Below, in pieces: positions 16,425 to 25,576 of a DNA stretch of 64,000 nt. The translations under genes were made by a program, and so were the position numbers. Source of the DNA: CBDAQA01 sp965198865 (GTDB taxonomy: Bacteria > Planctomycetota > Phycisphaerae > Tepidisphaerales > Tepidisphaeraceae); the NCBI GenBank assembly GCA_965198865.1, contig CBDAQA010000025.1, positions 186,001 to 250,000 on the forward strand, given 5' to 3'. Within the stretch, counting starts at the first letter, position 1, and each line of letters starts with the position of its first letter. Under the pieces are notes generated by a model. That model made no database searches. It worked only from the letters and a program-made list of their open reading frames with translations, and was not told where the DNA came from.

Positions 16425-16859
16425 TCAGTAGCGGTTGCCGCGGCCACCGCCGCCGCCACCGTAGCCGCCGCGCCCACCGCCGCCGCCGCCACCGCCGTAG
16501 CCACCACCACCGCCGCCGCCGGAGCGACCGCCGCCGCCACCGCCGTAGCCGCCGCGACCCCCGCCGCCGCCACCGTAGCCGCCACCACCACCACCGCCAC
16601 GGGGGCGGTCCTCGCGGGGCTTGGCCTCGTTGACCGTGAGGGGGCGGCCATCGTGCTGCTGGCCGTTGAGGGCCGCGATGGCGGCCTGGGCCTCATCGTC
16701 GGAGCCCATCTGGACGAACCCGAAGCCCTTGCTCCGCCCGGTCTCCCGGTCGCTGATCACCTCGGCGCTCTGCACCGCCCCGTGCTGGCCGAACAACTGC
16801 TCGAGATCCGAGCTGGTCGTGCCGTAGCTCAGGTTACCGACATACAACTTGCTGCCCAT
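16425..16859 (-). CDS. Glycine-rich RRM RNA-binding protein
   Basis: Single-RRM protein of the type linked in bacteria to cold adaptation and RNA chaperoning. Residues 3-80 are an RRM with RNP2 LYVGNL and RNP1 RSKGFGFVQM; residues 88-144 are an RGG/GGY-rich tail built of repeated Gly-Gly-Tyr and Gly-Arg-Gly units. GAGGAG sits before the start, after an AT-richer leader of about 60 nt. It is transcribed convergently with trpF. Confidence 0.93.
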   Translation of the reverse strand: MGSKLYVGNLSYGTTSSDLEQLFGQHGAVQSAEVISDRETGRSKGFGFVQMGSDDEAQAAIAALNGQQHDGRPLTVNEAKPREDRPRGGGGGGGYGGGGGGRGGYGGGGGGRSGGGGGGGYGGGGGGGGRGGYGGGGGGRGNRY

Positions 16860-17102
16860 GAGGTTACTCCTCTGTGTTGGGCCCTAGCGACCCTTGTTTT
16901 ACTTTCCGGGTACCTTGCGAAAGGGGCCGACGGTTCGACCCAAACGGTAGGAGGGCGAGGAGGCAACATCAGGGCGGGGCGTAAGGACCCACCCCTTCGG
17001 GCTCGATCGTCTAACTTACCAATCGTGACTTTACCGGCCCATTCGGGGATGTCCATCCGATATTGGCCAAAATTCGGGGCCGGACAACGCGACCGCGACG
17101 GC

Positions 17103-17930
17103 TCAGTACATCCGGCCCGGCGCGGTCGCCCGCTCGCGCTTGCGGCGGACGGCGCGACCCACCGTGTCACCCGCGAACGGACTGGCGGCCAGCTGCACGG
17201 GCTCGGGCAGGGGTGGCAGTTCCACTTCGACTTCGGGTTCCACCCGTTCGGGCTCGCCCGGCAACGGGGCGAGCACGATCTGCGGCTTCAGGCCGCGGAT
17301 GCGGGTCGCCAGGTTCTGCTGCTGGGCGAAGATCTCGCGGTTGACCGATCCAATGGCCCGCGTGTCGGCCCGGTAGATGTCGCCGGTCAGGGTGCGGGCG
17401 ATGGCCGACTCGACCCACTCGGTGCGGGCGCACTCCTGCCAGTCGGACCGCACGACCACGCTGATGCCCCCCTCGCCCAACGTCAGCAGGCCCCAGCGCG
17501 GCGGCAGATCCCTCTTCTGCAGCAGGCCGGCCGGGGCCAGCACGTAGTGCAGGTTGGCCATCGGTTGGGTGAGGCACGCCTCGAACTTGCCAAGCCCGAC
17601 CGCCTGCCGCAGCGGCCGGCGGCGCGTTCGGCCCTTCATCTTGAGGTTCCGCCGGCGCTCCATCAGGCACAGGTCGAGCTGACCGTCGGGGCTGCAGTCG
17701 CGCAGGAAGTCACCGCGGCTGGCCTTGCACTCGATGAAGCAGGTCTGCGGCAGGTCTCGCGGCTGGAACAGGTAGTTGTGGTACGGCCGAAAGATGCCCG
17801 TTCCCACCGCGTCGATGATGCCGAGCGGCTTGAGCCGGACCTCCGCCGCGATGCACCGGTACCCCATCCGGTAGAGCCAGCGGCAGCCTTCCTTCTTCAG
17901 CGTCTTGTGCAGATCGGTCTCGCCCGGCAC
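17103..17930 (-). CDS. PD-(D/E)XK nuclease-like protein (MmcB-like)
   Basis: A 275-aa protein read from a GTG at 17930 preceded by AAAAGGAG. Its first half has a PD-(D/E)XK arrangement: DLHKTLKKEGCRWLY, then GIIDAVGTG (acidic residue) and CFIECKASRGDFLRD (E-x-K plus a DFL segment), reminiscent of the MmcB repair-nuclease family. The second half is charged and proline-rich with no recognised domain, ending RERATAPGRMY. The upstream open frame continues to 18404 but crosses a family F repeat and is rejected. Substrate and role are unknown. Confidence 0.72.
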   Translation of the reverse strand: MPGETDLHKTLKKEGCRWLYRMGYRCIAAEVRLKPLGIIDAVGTGIFRPYHNYLFQPRDLPQTCFIECKASRGDFLRDCSPDGQLDLCLMERRRNLKMKGRTRRRPLRQAVGLGKFEACLTQPMANLHYVLAPAGLLQKRDLPPRWGLLTLGEGGISVVVRSDWQECARTEWVESAIARTLTGDIYRADTRAIGSVNREIFAQQQNLATRIRGLKPQIVLAPLPGEPERVEPEVEVELPPLPEPVQLAASPFAGDTVGRAVRRKRERATAPGRMY

Positions 17931-18097
17931 GCGCACTCCTTTTCCGCCGGGAACCGGTCCGTTCGACGGCGGGCGTGGGCCCAAACTGATAGAGGATGGA
18001 CGGGGCCGGCTCGCCGCTGGTTTCCTTCCGCGGGCGGCCGGCCGATGGTGGTGGCATGTTAGGGTTGGACGGTCGCGGTCGCAAGCGCGCCCGGACG

Positions 18098-18190
18098 GAG
18101 CCCAGCGGCTCCGCCGCGGGTTCTCTTGGGCGCGCCGACATGCGGACGATGTGTCCGCTCGCAGACGAACCCGCGGCGGAGCCGCTGGGC
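18098..18190. repeat. Intergenic inverted repeat, family F
   Basis: Left arm GAGCCCAGCGGCTCCGCCGC-GGGTTC (18098-18123) is complementary to GAACCCGCGGCGGAGCCGCT-GGGC (18167-18190). The 43-bp loop is unrelated sequence. Confidence 0.8.
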
Positions 18191-18205
18191 CGGACAAGCG
18201 TCGGA

Positions 18206-18466
18206 TCAATCCCCCCACCGCCACCGCGGCCGTTCGCCGCGGGCGCAGCAGATGCCGATCAGCACGGCGGCCATCGTGACCATGAACGCGCCGTAGCCGA
18301 CCCAGTGCCGGCCGGCCAACGCGAGCGCGCCGATCATGACTGCGGTGATCCAGACGCCGAGCACGACCCACCCCTGCCACGCGACGGGCGCGCCCCAGCC
18401 CCACCCGTACCGCTTGGCGGGGAACCAGATGGGGCGGACACGGTTGACGGGTTGTTCACCGGGCAT
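18206..18466 (-). CDS. Small two-helix membrane protein
   Basis: 86 aa with FPAKRYGWGWGAPVAWQGWV near the start, a motif I recognise from a family of small uncharacterised bacterial membrane proteins, followed by two hydrophobic helices (about residues 30-50 and 56-76) and a basic C-terminus. It lies just upstream of the nuclease-like gene's repeat and downstream of the histidine kinase, all on the minus strand. Function unknown. Confidence 0.75.
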   Translation of the reverse strand: MPGEQPVNRVRPIWFPAKRYGWGWGAPVAWQGWVVLGVWITAVMIGALALAGRHWVGYGAFMVTMAAVLIGICCARGERPRWRWGD

Positions 18467-18489
18467 CGCTGGATCCGTTTGTCATTCCG

Positions 18490-21393
18490 TTACCGCCCCG
18501 CTCGCCCGGCCAGGCTGGCGACGATCACCACCAGCTCCGCCGGCTCGACGGGCTTCACCGCGTGCATCTGGTAGCCGGCCTCCAGCGCTTTCACGCGATC
18601 GGCGGGGCGGGCGTAGGCGGTCAGCGCAACGGCGGGCACGTCGCGACCGACGGCCAGGCTGCGCACGCGGCGGATCAGGGCGTGGCCGTCCTCGTGGGGC
18701 ATGCCGATGTCGCTGACCAGCACGGCCGGCGGGCGGGCGACGAACTGCTCGAACGCGTCGGCGGCCGAGGCGGCGGTCCGCACCTCGGCGCCGCAGTCGG
18801 TCAGGACCCGCTTCACCAGCGACCGGGCGTCGGGCTCGTCGTCCACGACCAGGACGCTGACGCCGTCCAGCCGGCGGCAGGCGTCGCGGGCGGTGTCGGT
18901 CGTGGCCGGCGCGCGCGGCGGGTCCGGCTCGGGCTCGGCCGGCGCGTGGACGATGGTCAGCGGCAGCTCCACCGTGAACGTCGCGCCCTGGCCGACGCCA
19001 CCGGAGCGCACGCGCACCGTGCCGCCGTGCAGGTCGACCAGCTGCTTGACGATGGCCAGGCCCAGCCCGAGGCCGCCGTGGCGTCGGGTGGTGGTGGAGT
19101 CGGCCTGGCGGAAGCGGTCGAAGACGAAGGGCAGGAAGTCGGGGGCGATGCCCTCGCCGGTGTCGCTGACGCTCACCTCGATGTGGCTGTGGACCCGCTC
19201 CAGCAGCACCTGCACCCGGCCGCCCTTGGGGGTGAACTTGACGGCGTTGCTGAGCAGGTTCCAGAACACCTGCTGCAGGCGGTTCGGGTCGCCGCTGACG
19301 GCCCCGACGGCGGGGTCGAGCACCGGCTGGACGCGGACGTCCCGGGCGGCGGCGGCCGGGGCGACGGTCTCCATCGCCGCGCGCAGCACGGCGACGATGT
19401 CGACCCGCTGCACGTCCATGCGCAGCGTCCCGGCGATCACCCGGCTCATGTCGAGCAGGTCCTCGATGATCTGCCGCTGGCTGCGGGCGTTCCGCTCGAT
19501 CGTCGTCAGCCCGTCGACCAGGTCGGCCCGGTCGGGCGTCGCCCCGTTGGCCAGGTCGCCGGTCAGGATCTGCGACCAGCCGAGGATCGCGTTGAGCGGC
19601 GTCCGCAGCTCGTGGCTGAGCGTGGCCAGGAACTCGTCCTTCATCCGCCCCTGCCGCTCGGCCTCGGCGCGGGCCGACCGCTCGCTGGCCAGCAGCGTGG
19701 CGTTCTGCTCGGACAGCATGCGGAAGTCGTGGACGTCGGTGTTGGTGCCGAACCAGCGGACGACCCGGCCGTCGCCGTCGCGCACCGGGAGCGCCCGGCC
19801 CAGGTGCCAGCGGAGCTGCCCGTCGTGACGGCGGAGCTGGTACTCGATCTCGTACGGCGACCCCGCCGCCAGCGCCGCCGGCCACGCCTCGGCGACCCGG
19901 CGGAGGCCGTCGGGCGTGTGGATCCGCTGCCAGCTCTCGACCCCGACGCTCCCCACGGGCAGGCCGGTGTACTCGTACCACCGGCGGTTGAAGTAGTCGA
20001 CGTGGCCGTCCGCCTCGGCCGAGAAGACGATCTGCGGCATCGCGTCAGCCAGATGGCGGAAGCGGGCCTCACTGTCGCGGAGCGCGTCGGCCGCCTGGCG
20101 CGACTCGGTCACGTCCAGCACGATCCCGCCGAACCGCGTCGGCGGGGTGCCGCCGCTCGCCTGCCCGATGGCCCGCACCCACCGCACCTGACCGGCCGGG
20201 CCGACGATGCGGTACTCCTCGTCGTACCGCACGCCGTCGGCGATCGCGCGACCGACGGCGGCGGCCACGCGCGCGCGATCGTCGGGGTGGACCAGCCGCT
20301 CCCGCACCGACGGGCCGACCACCGCGTCGGGCGGGAGCCAGAAGAACCCCTTGAGCGTGTCGTTCCAGTCGTAGACCGTGTCGGGCCCGGCCGGGAGCGA
20401 CCAGCGGAACGTGCCCAGGCCGGCCGACGACACGGCCTGGGCGAAGCGCTCCTCGCTGGCGCGCCACTGCTCCTCGGCCCGGCGACGGTCGGTCACGTCC
20501 TCGGCCGAGGCGATCAGCCCGACGACCTCCCCGCCGTTGCCGCGGACGGCGGCGGCGTTCACCCGCGCCCAGGCGACCGACCCGTCCGGCCGGACGTACC
20601 GCTTCTCGTAGGCGAAGTTGTCCGCCCGCCCCGCCGCCAGCCCGGCCAGCGACTCGGCGTCGCGGGCTTGATCGTCGGCGGTGGTGAACTCCCGCGTGGT
20701 GCGACCGACCATCGACGCCTCTGGCCGGCCGACCAGTCTGGCGTAGGCCCCGTTCGCGCGGACGATCCGGCCGGCCAGGTCCAGCTCGACCATGCCGATG
20801 CTCGCCTGGTCGAACGCCGCCCGGAACCGCCCCTCGGTCGCCACGGCCATCGCCTGCCGCACGGCGACGTGGCGACGCAGCTCGAGCATGGTGACCACCT
20901 GCCGGGCCAGCACGCCCAACGCCTGCATCTGGATGGTCGTGGGCTCGCCCGGGACGCGGTCGGTCACGCACAGGGCGCCGACCACGTGCCCGGTGGGGGT
21001 GACCAGCGGGACGCCGGCGTACAGCCGCAACTGGTTCGGGCCGGTGACGGCGGGATCGTCACGGAACCGCGGGTCCACGGTCAGGTCGGGCACGACCAGC
21101 GGCTCGCCGTTGGCCGCCACGGTGGGGCAGAAACCTTGGCTGAGGGGCGTTTCGCGGGGATCACCCGCGGCCGGCTCCTGAAGGCCAATGGCGGCCTTGA
21201 AGAACTGCCGCTTGTCGTCGACCAGCGTGACCAGCGCCCCCGCCGCCCCGCACACCTGGGCGGCCAGCCGGGCCACGTCGTCGAAGTCGGGCTCGGGCGG
21301 GGTGTCCAGCACGTCGTACGCGTGGACGGCGGCCACCCGGTCGGCTGCGACCAGCGAGGCGAGCCGACGAACGTATTCGGTCGCATCAGACAT
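18490..21393 (-). CDS. Hybrid sensor histidine kinase (GAF-PAS-PAS-PAS-HisKA-HATPase-REC)
   Basis: A 967-aa soluble signalling kinase with no membrane segment, so probably a cytosolic sensor. Order: GAF (about 25-185), three PAS/PAC units (about 205-320, 330-450, 455-580), HisKA with phospho-acceptor His near 594 in LSHELRTPLNAI, HATPase with N box NLLSNAVKFTPKGG and G boxes DTGEGIAP and GGLGLGLAIVK, and a C-terminal receiver with acceptor Asp near 894 in LVSDIGMP. The start MSDATEYVRRL at 21393 precedes the GAF region directly. No response regulator with an output domain is adjacent, so its partner is elsewhere. Confidence 0.93.
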   Translation of the reverse strand: MSDATEYVRRLASLVAADRVAAVHAYDVLDTPPEPDFDDVARLAAQVCGAAGALVTLVDDKRQFFKAAIGLQEPAAGDPRETPLSQGFCPTVAANGEPLVVPDLTVDPRFRDDPAVTGPNQLRLYAGVPLVTPTGHVVGALCVTDRVPGEPTTIQMQALGVLARQVVTMLELRRHVAVRQAMAVATEGRFRAAFDQASIGMVELDLAGRIVRANGAYARLVGRPEASMVGRTTREFTTADDQARDAESLAGLAAGRADNFAYEKRYVRPDGSVAWARVNAAAVRGNGGEVVGLIASAEDVTDRRRAEEQWRASEERFAQAVSSAGLGTFRWSLPAGPDTVYDWNDTLKGFFWLPPDAVVGPSVRERLVHPDDRARVAAAVGRAIADGVRYDEEYRIVGPAGQVRWVRAIGQASGGTPPTRFGGIVLDVTESRQAADALRDSEARFRHLADAMPQIVFSAEADGHVDYFNRRWYEYTGLPVGSVGVESWQRIHTPDGLRRVAEAWPAALAAGSPYEIEYQLRRHDGQLRWHLGRALPVRDGDGRVVRWFGTNTDVHDFRMLSEQNATLLASERSARAEAERQGRMKDEFLATLSHELRTPLNAILGWSQILTGDLANGATPDRADLVDGLTTIERNARSQRQIIEDLLDMSRVIAGTLRMDVQRVDIVAVLRAAMETVAPAAAARDVRVQPVLDPAVGAVSGDPNRLQQVFWNLLSNAVKFTPKGGRVQVLLERVHSHIEVSVSDTGEGIAPDFLPFVFDRFRQADSTTTRRHGGLGLGLAIVKQLVDLHGGTVRVRSGGVGQGATFTVELPLTIVHAPAEPEPDPPRAPATTDTARDACRRLDGVSVLVVDDEPDARSLVKRVLTDCGAEVRTAASAADAFEQFVARPPAVLVSDIGMPHEDGHALIRRVRSLAVGRDVPAVALTAYARPADRVKALEAGYQMHAVKPVEPAELVVIVASLAGRAGR

Positions 21394-21558
21394 CGATAGA
21401 CGGTCCGCGTGGCGCGTGCGGCCCGCCACGCGACCATCGCCCTAGTGTGCGTTCGCTCCCGGACCCGTTCGACACCCGGTGCCGGAACCCTGAGGCCGGC
21501 CACCCTGCAGCGGTTGCCCCACGCCGTGCTGCGGCGAAACGTATCGCGCGGGACTCGC

Positions 21559-23754
21559 TCAGGGGAACGGGGAACTCTGCGCGTCTGGAGCCGTGGTTGG
21601 CGCCGAGGCGGGCCGCGTCATCGCCGGGCGCGTCACGGCCGCCCGCTTGAGCTTCGCCTTGGCGTCGGCCACGAGGTGGTCGATGTCGGGCAACGTGCTG
21701 TCCAGCTGCTGCGCCTGGGCGAAGTAGGCGACCGATTGGTCGTACGCCCCCTGCCGGTCCTTGATCTTGCCGATGGCGGCCCAGAGGTCGGCGCGGGTCT
21801 GGCACTCCTTGCTGGCGGTGAACATGTACGCGTACCGCTCCAACGCCTCCCGCAGCCGCCCGGCGCGGGTCAGCGCCTCGGCCAGCAGCTGCTGGGCGAC
21901 CATGTCGGACGGGTCGGCGGTGGTCGCCTTCTGCTCCTCGACCAGGCACCGCTCCTCGTTGCCGGCCTTGTGGTACGCCTGCCCCAGGACCCGGTGCGCC
22001 GCCGCCGACCGCGGGTCGGCCGCCAGCGCGCTGTCCAGCCGCGCGATGGCGGCCGGCGTCTCGCCGAGCGACAGCAGGGCCTGCCCGTACTGGACCAGCG
22101 TGGCGGCATCGTCGGCGTTGATCGCCGTCGAGATGGCGAAGTGGGGCAGGGCACCCTTCGCGTCGCCGGTCGCCACCAGCGCCAGGGCCCAGGTGCGCTG
22201 GGCACCGGCGGCAATCATCGACTGCCGGTTCGCCGCCGCCAGCCCGGCCGCCCGGGCCGCCTCCTCCTGCGCGGACTTCAGGTCCGCGGTCGCCTGGTCC
22301 ACATCCTGATAGGAGGCGTCCAGCGCCGACCGGAGCCGGTACTGCTCGGCCAGCGACGCCGAGGCGAATGCCGACCGGGGGAGCTTCGCCGCCGTGTCCT
22401 GCCAGAGCGACACCGGCGTCTCGAAGACGTGGGCGCGCGTCCACGCCGTGGACCCGAGCAACACCAGCAGCGCGCCCGAGGCGATCACGATCACCTGCGT
22501 CTGCGACTCGCCGGTCCGGTGCTTCCGGATCACCGCGGCCAAAGCGGTGAGCACCACCGTCGCCAGCGGGACCACGGCCAGGTAGGCCACCGAGTCGACC
22601 TGCTCGGAGTACCGGGCCACGTCGAACCAGTTGAGCGCCGGCACGACGCCCAGGATGAGGCTGCCCAGCGTGACGATGGGCCAGCGGACGTCGCGCCGCA
22701 CGGCGAGCCACGCCGCCCCGGCCACGGCGGCGATGGCGAGCACCAGCGTTGCCAATCCGCCGATCAAGGAGCTCCGATACAGGATCGACAGCGGCACCGG
22801 CACAAGCACCTTCATCACGGCGAAGCCGATCGACTCGCCGACGAGGGCGACCATGCGGACCAGCCCCACGTCGGCGACGGGCACGACGCCGCCGTCCAGC
22901 GAGTGCCGGGGGAGGGTGAGGTTGGCCAGCCAGAGGATGGCGGTGACGAACATCACGGGCGTCAGCAGCAGGCCGTCGCGCGAGGTCAGCCGACGCCGCC
23001 ACCACAGGGCCAGCATCAGCACGCCCGGCACCACGCCCGCCGGCGGCCACGCCAGCGCCGCCAGGATCGCCAGCAGCGCGGCCGCGCCGTACACGCCCCA
23101 GGTCTGCGCGGGATCGCCACCGGGGCCACCCGACGCCAGGTCGGCGGCATCCCGGTCGCGGAACCGCATGTACCAGAAGTACGAGTAGGCGGACCCCCAG
23201 AACAACAGCCCGCCGACGGCGACGCCGCCGTCGGCGATCCAGGAGACCGCCTCGGCGTTGACGGGGTGCATCGCGAAGACGGCCGCCACCAGCCATGCGC
23301 CCGGCACGAGCAGCTCGCGCAGCACGAGCCACGCCAGGACGGCCGCGCCGACGTGGCAGACGAGCGCCACGACGTGGTAGGCCGTCGGCGTGGGCATCAT
23401 CTGGTCGTCGTGCCCGCCCAGCCGGTAGGCCAGCCAGTTGGCCGTGAAAGCGACGGGCTCGTACACGGGGAAGTACTTGCCGTACCGGGCCGCGGTGTCC
23501 CATCGACCGGTCCACACGCCGGACAGCCCCCCCGGCTTGGCCAGCAGCACGTTCTTCTGCACGGCCCGGTCGTCCAGGAACTGGAACGACCCGCCGATGG
23601 CCGGCCAGAACACGACCAGCGACAGCAGCACCAGCACGCCGGCCCAGAGCGCGATGTCCCGGGGGGCGCCCGACTCGTCGGGGAGCTTCAGCTCCAACTG
23701 ATCCGAAGGGTCCACGGCGGGCGGCGGAACGGCGGTGTCGTCAGGCACGGTCAT
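21559..23754 (-). CDS. Polytopic membrane protein with C-terminal TPR repeats
   Basis: 731 aa. The N-terminal 430 residues contain about ten hydrophobic helices and the segment FQFLDDRAVQKNVLL, the acidic first-loop layout of GT-C glycosyltransferase-like proteins such as the TMTC/PMT group. Residues about 500-700 are TPR-like helices (AAAHRVLGQAYHKAGNEE, AQQLLAEALTRAGRLREALE, LWAAIGKIKDRQGAYDQS), followed by a Pro/Thr/Ala-rich end. It may glycosylate exported substrates or act as a scaffold; the activity is not shown. It is on the same strand as the kinase. Confidence 0.82.
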   Translation of the reverse strand: MTVPDDTAVPPPAVDPSDQLELKLPDESGAPRDIALWAGVLVLLSLVVFWPAIGGSFQFLDDRAVQKNVLLAKPGGLSGVWTGRWDTAARYGKYFPVYEPVAFTANWLAYRLGGHDDQMMPTPTAYHVVALVCHVGAAVLAWLVLRELLVPGAWLVAAVFAMHPVNAEAVSWIADGGVAVGGLLFWGSAYSYFWYMRFRDRDAADLASGGPGGDPAQTWGVYGAAALLAILAALAWPPAGVVPGVLMLALWWRRRLTSRDGLLLTPVMFVTAILWLANLTLPRHSLDGGVVPVADVGLVRMVALVGESIGFAVMKVLVPVPLSILYRSSLIGGLATLVLAIAAVAGAAWLAVRRDVRWPIVTLGSLILGVVPALNWFDVARYSEQVDSVAYLAVVPLATVVLTALAAVIRKHRTGESQTQVIVIASGALLVLLGSTAWTRAHVFETPVSLWQDTAAKLPRSAFASASLAEQYRLRSALDASYQDVDQATADLKSAQEEAARAAGLAAANRQSMIAAGAQRTWALALVATGDAKGALPHFAISTAINADDAATLVQYGQALLSLGETPAAIARLDSALAADPRSAAAHRVLGQAYHKAGNEERCLVEEQKATTADPSDMVAQQLLAEALTRAGRLREALERYAYMFTASKECQTRADLWAAIGKIKDRQGAYDQSVAYFAQAQQLDSTLPDIDHLVADAKAKLKRAAVTRPAMTRPASAPTTAPDAQSSPFP

Positions 23755-23822
23755 GGGACGGCGCACGATAAACGATCCGGCCGGGCGGCACCACTCGCGC
23801 CGACGTCGGACCGGGCGCAAGC

Positions 23823-23955
23823 AACGGAGCCGGGCCATGTCGGCCCGTGGCGACCGCAGGTCGCGCCTCGCGCAATCCGCGCGGAACTTGCGGGCCATGC
23901 CCACCGCGCGAGGACGCGGGCTGCGCCCGCCACGGGCCGACACGGCCCGGCTCTG
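23823..23955. repeat. Intergenic inverted repeat, family G
   Basis: GGAGCCGGGCCATGTCGGCC on the left and GGCCGACACGGCCCGGCTCT on the right, with inner TCGCGCCTCGCGC and GCGCGAGGACGCG arms. A well-conserved member of the family. Confidence 0.75.
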
Positions 23956-24003
23956 TACAGCCCGCGCGACTGATAACGTGCGGCTTCACCACCGAAGATG
24001 CCC

Positions 24004-24411
24004 TTACCACCGCGGGAACGCGGGGCGTGGGAAGCCCCACTCGCCGGCGAGGGCGTCGGCGGCGACCTCGGGATCATCGCCGGGCCAGCGGCCGCCGTTT
24101 CGGAGGTAGGCGTGGGCCAGCTCGTGGGCGATCAGCCAGCGGACGAACGGGGCAGGACGGGTGCCCAACGTCCGCTTGAGGACGACCGTCCGCGCCGGCC
24201 GGACCCGGCCGGGCGGGCCGACGGGGACGTGCAGCATCACGCCGGGCGTAGGGTCGTAATCCCAGAACGTGACGGGCGGATCGGACGAGAGCTCGGCCCG
24301 CACCGGGTCGGGCATCGCCGTGAGGACGTGGACGGCGTGGTCGTGCAACGACTCGATCAGCCGGAACGGCCGGAGCCAGGCGTCGATCATTCGCGCGGGC
24401 TCGCCGGTCAT
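24004..24411 (-). CDS. Small zincin-like protein (HELAH)
   Basis: About 135 aa. The C-terminal half contains VRWLIAHELAHAYLRNGG, a HExxH zinc-binding helix, followed by EVAADALAGEWGF, where an acidic residue could be the third ligand. No signal peptide is present from this start. The ATG at 24411 has GGAG 8 nt upstream; in-frame starts at 24435 and 24459 are also open. It lies between family F and G repeats. It could be a cytosolic metallopeptidase or an inactive relative. Confidence 0.65.
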   Translation of the reverse strand: MTGEPARMIDAWLRPFRLIESLHDHAVHVLTAMPDPVRAELSSDPPVTFWDYDPTPGVMLHVPVGPPGRVRPARTVVLKRTLGTRPAPFVRWLIAHELAHAYLRNGGRWPGDDPEVAADALAGEWGFPRPAFPRW

Positions 24412-24462
24412 GGTCACCGCTCCGGGGGTCGGCATTGGCACGGGACGATTGTAGGCCACGCC

Positions 24463-24549
24463 GGCAGAGCCCGGCGGCTCCGCCGCGGGTTCCTACGTGG
24501 CGACAAATCGCACTGCTGGCTTACCCGCGGCGGAGCCGCTGAGCTCTGA
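24463..24549. repeat. Intergenic inverted repeat, family F
   Basis: CAGAGCCCGGCGGCTCCGCC-GCGGGTT on the left pairs with ACCCGCGGCGGAGCCGCTGA-GCTCTG on the right, between the zincin-like gene and the first bactofilin. Confidence 0.75.
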
Positions 24550-24550
24550 C

Positions 24551-24991
24551 TTATGTCGGTCGCGTCGCCTCGTCGGGAACCGGCGTGGTCGGCCGCGTGC
24601 CGATGGCGTAATCGCCGTCCAGCACGGCTCCGGCGCCGACGGCCAAGGTTGGCGCGGTGACGTCGCCCTTGATCTCGGCCTCGGGACCGACGAGCACGGG
24701 GCCGCGGCTGGTGACGTCGCCGCGGAGCTTGCCGCGGACGATCAGGCCGCCGCAGAGGATGCGGTCGGCGTTGACGATCCCCTTCTTCTCCACCGTCACC
24801 ACGCCCAGCGTCTCGATCGCCCGGCGGGCCTCGTACTTCTTGAACTGCAGGTCCTCGACCTTCAGCGACTTGTTGCAGAACCTGCAGGTGACCGTAAGCG
24901 CTCGCCGGCCGATCTCCTGGGGACGGCCGCAGTACAGGCAGACGATCGTCTGCTTGTCGCTGGGCGGCGGTGGGGTCAATCCCTCGGCCAT
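24551..24991 (-). CDS. Bactofilin-family protein with N-terminal zinc ribbon
   Basis: 146 aa. Residues 18-42 form a CxxC...CxxC ribbon (CLYCGRPQEIG ... CRFCNKSL), and the rest is a bactofilin beta-helix (GGLIVRGKLRGDVTSRGPVL, EAEIKGDVTAPTLAVGAGAVLDG). Bactofilins polymerise into cytoskeletal filaments that affect shape and envelope growth. The zinc ribbon is an addition to the core family. It is 28 nt downstream of a second bactofilin on the same strand, so the pair is probably co-transcribed and may co-assemble. Confidence 0.85.
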   Translation of the reverse strand: MAEGLTPPPPSDKQTIVCLYCGRPQEIGRRALTVTCRFCNKSLKVEDLQFKKYEARRAIETLGVVTVEKKGIVNADRILCGGLIVRGKLRGDVTSRGPVLVGPEAEIKGDVTAPTLAVGAGAVLDGDYAIGTRPTTPVPDEATRPT

Positions 24992-25019
24992 CGGCAGTGG
25001 TTCCCTGGGGCGGACCCCG

Positions 25020-25445
25020 TCACTTGGCCGGCTGGCCCTGCACCTGGGCCGGCGGCATGCTCGACCCGACCTGGCCGGGCCGGGCGACCGGCGGCTTGCC
25101 CTTGACGGCGTCGGGGCCGACCGACACGTGACCGCGGAACTGGGCGCCCTCCTCGACGACCAGCTTGCTGGTCGTCAGGTCACCCTCGTACCGCGTGGTC
25201 GGCTTCATCTCGATGCGGTCGGTGGCGGTCAGGTTCCCCTGCACCTCGCCCTCGAGGATGATCGCGCCGGCATCGACGTTCGCCTCCATCTGCGCCTCCT
25301 TGGCGACGTGGAGCTTGCCGGGCGTGGTGATCGAGCCGTTCAGCTTGCCGTGCAGGCGCATGCTCTTCTCGAACGTCAGCTCACCCTTGAAGGTCGCGTC
25401 GGGGCCGAGAACGGTCGTGTATTCCGGGTTGCCAGTTTCAGCCAT
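25020..25445 (-). CDS. Bactofilin-family cytoskeletal protein
   Basis: 141 aa starting MAETGNPEYTTVLGPDATFK at 25445. The core has repeated hydrophobic/glycine turns typical of the bactofilin beta-helix (GELTFEKSMRLHGKLNGSIT, EGEVQGNLTATDRIE, TRYEGDLTTSKLVVEEGAQF) flanked by a short N-terminus and a Pro/Gln-rich tail. The upstream in-frame extension to 25547 overlaps the rsmH promoter region and is rejected. It forms a pair with the zinc-ribbon bactofilin and is divergent from rsmH. Confidence 0.9.
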   Translation of the reverse strand: MAETGNPEYTTVLGPDATFKGELTFEKSMRLHGKLNGSITTPGKLHVAKEAQMEANVDAGAIILEGEVQGNLTATDRIEMKPTTRYEGDLTTSKLVVEEGAQFRGHVSVGPDAVKGKPPVARPGQVGSSMPPAQVQGQPAK

Positions 25446-25563
25446 GTGACGGTGCCTCCTGCACGGGCGGACGGGTCGGTTGCACGGGCCCGGCGACGCG
25501 GGACCCGGCGAGGCGCGGATTATACCGGTGGCGGTCGATCGGTCCACCCGAGCCCGCTGCGGT

Positions 25564-25569
25564 TACAAT
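25564..25569 (+). promoter_or_regulatory. Possible -10 element of rsmH (leaderless-type)
   Basis: TACAAT ends 7 nt before the rsmH ATG; no Shine-Dalgarno fits in between. No good -35 was found at the usual spacing. Confidence 0.4.
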
Positions 25570-25576
25570 CGCGCGG

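Noticed and set aside
16425..16690. Tandem repeats that could suggest a CRISPR or satellite
   Set aside because: They are the Gly-Gly-Tyr/Arg codons of the RRM protein tail, not spaced direct repeats.
17103..18404. A 433-codon version of the nuclease-like gene
   Set aside because: The extra N-terminus crosses a family F repeat and lacks homology; a GTG with AAGGAG at 17930 fits better.
18562..21399. A 945-codon open frame antisense to the hybrid histidine kinase
   Set aside because: Composition is Arg/His/Gly/Val-rich with no domain; it is a shadow of a GC-rich gene read on the other strand.
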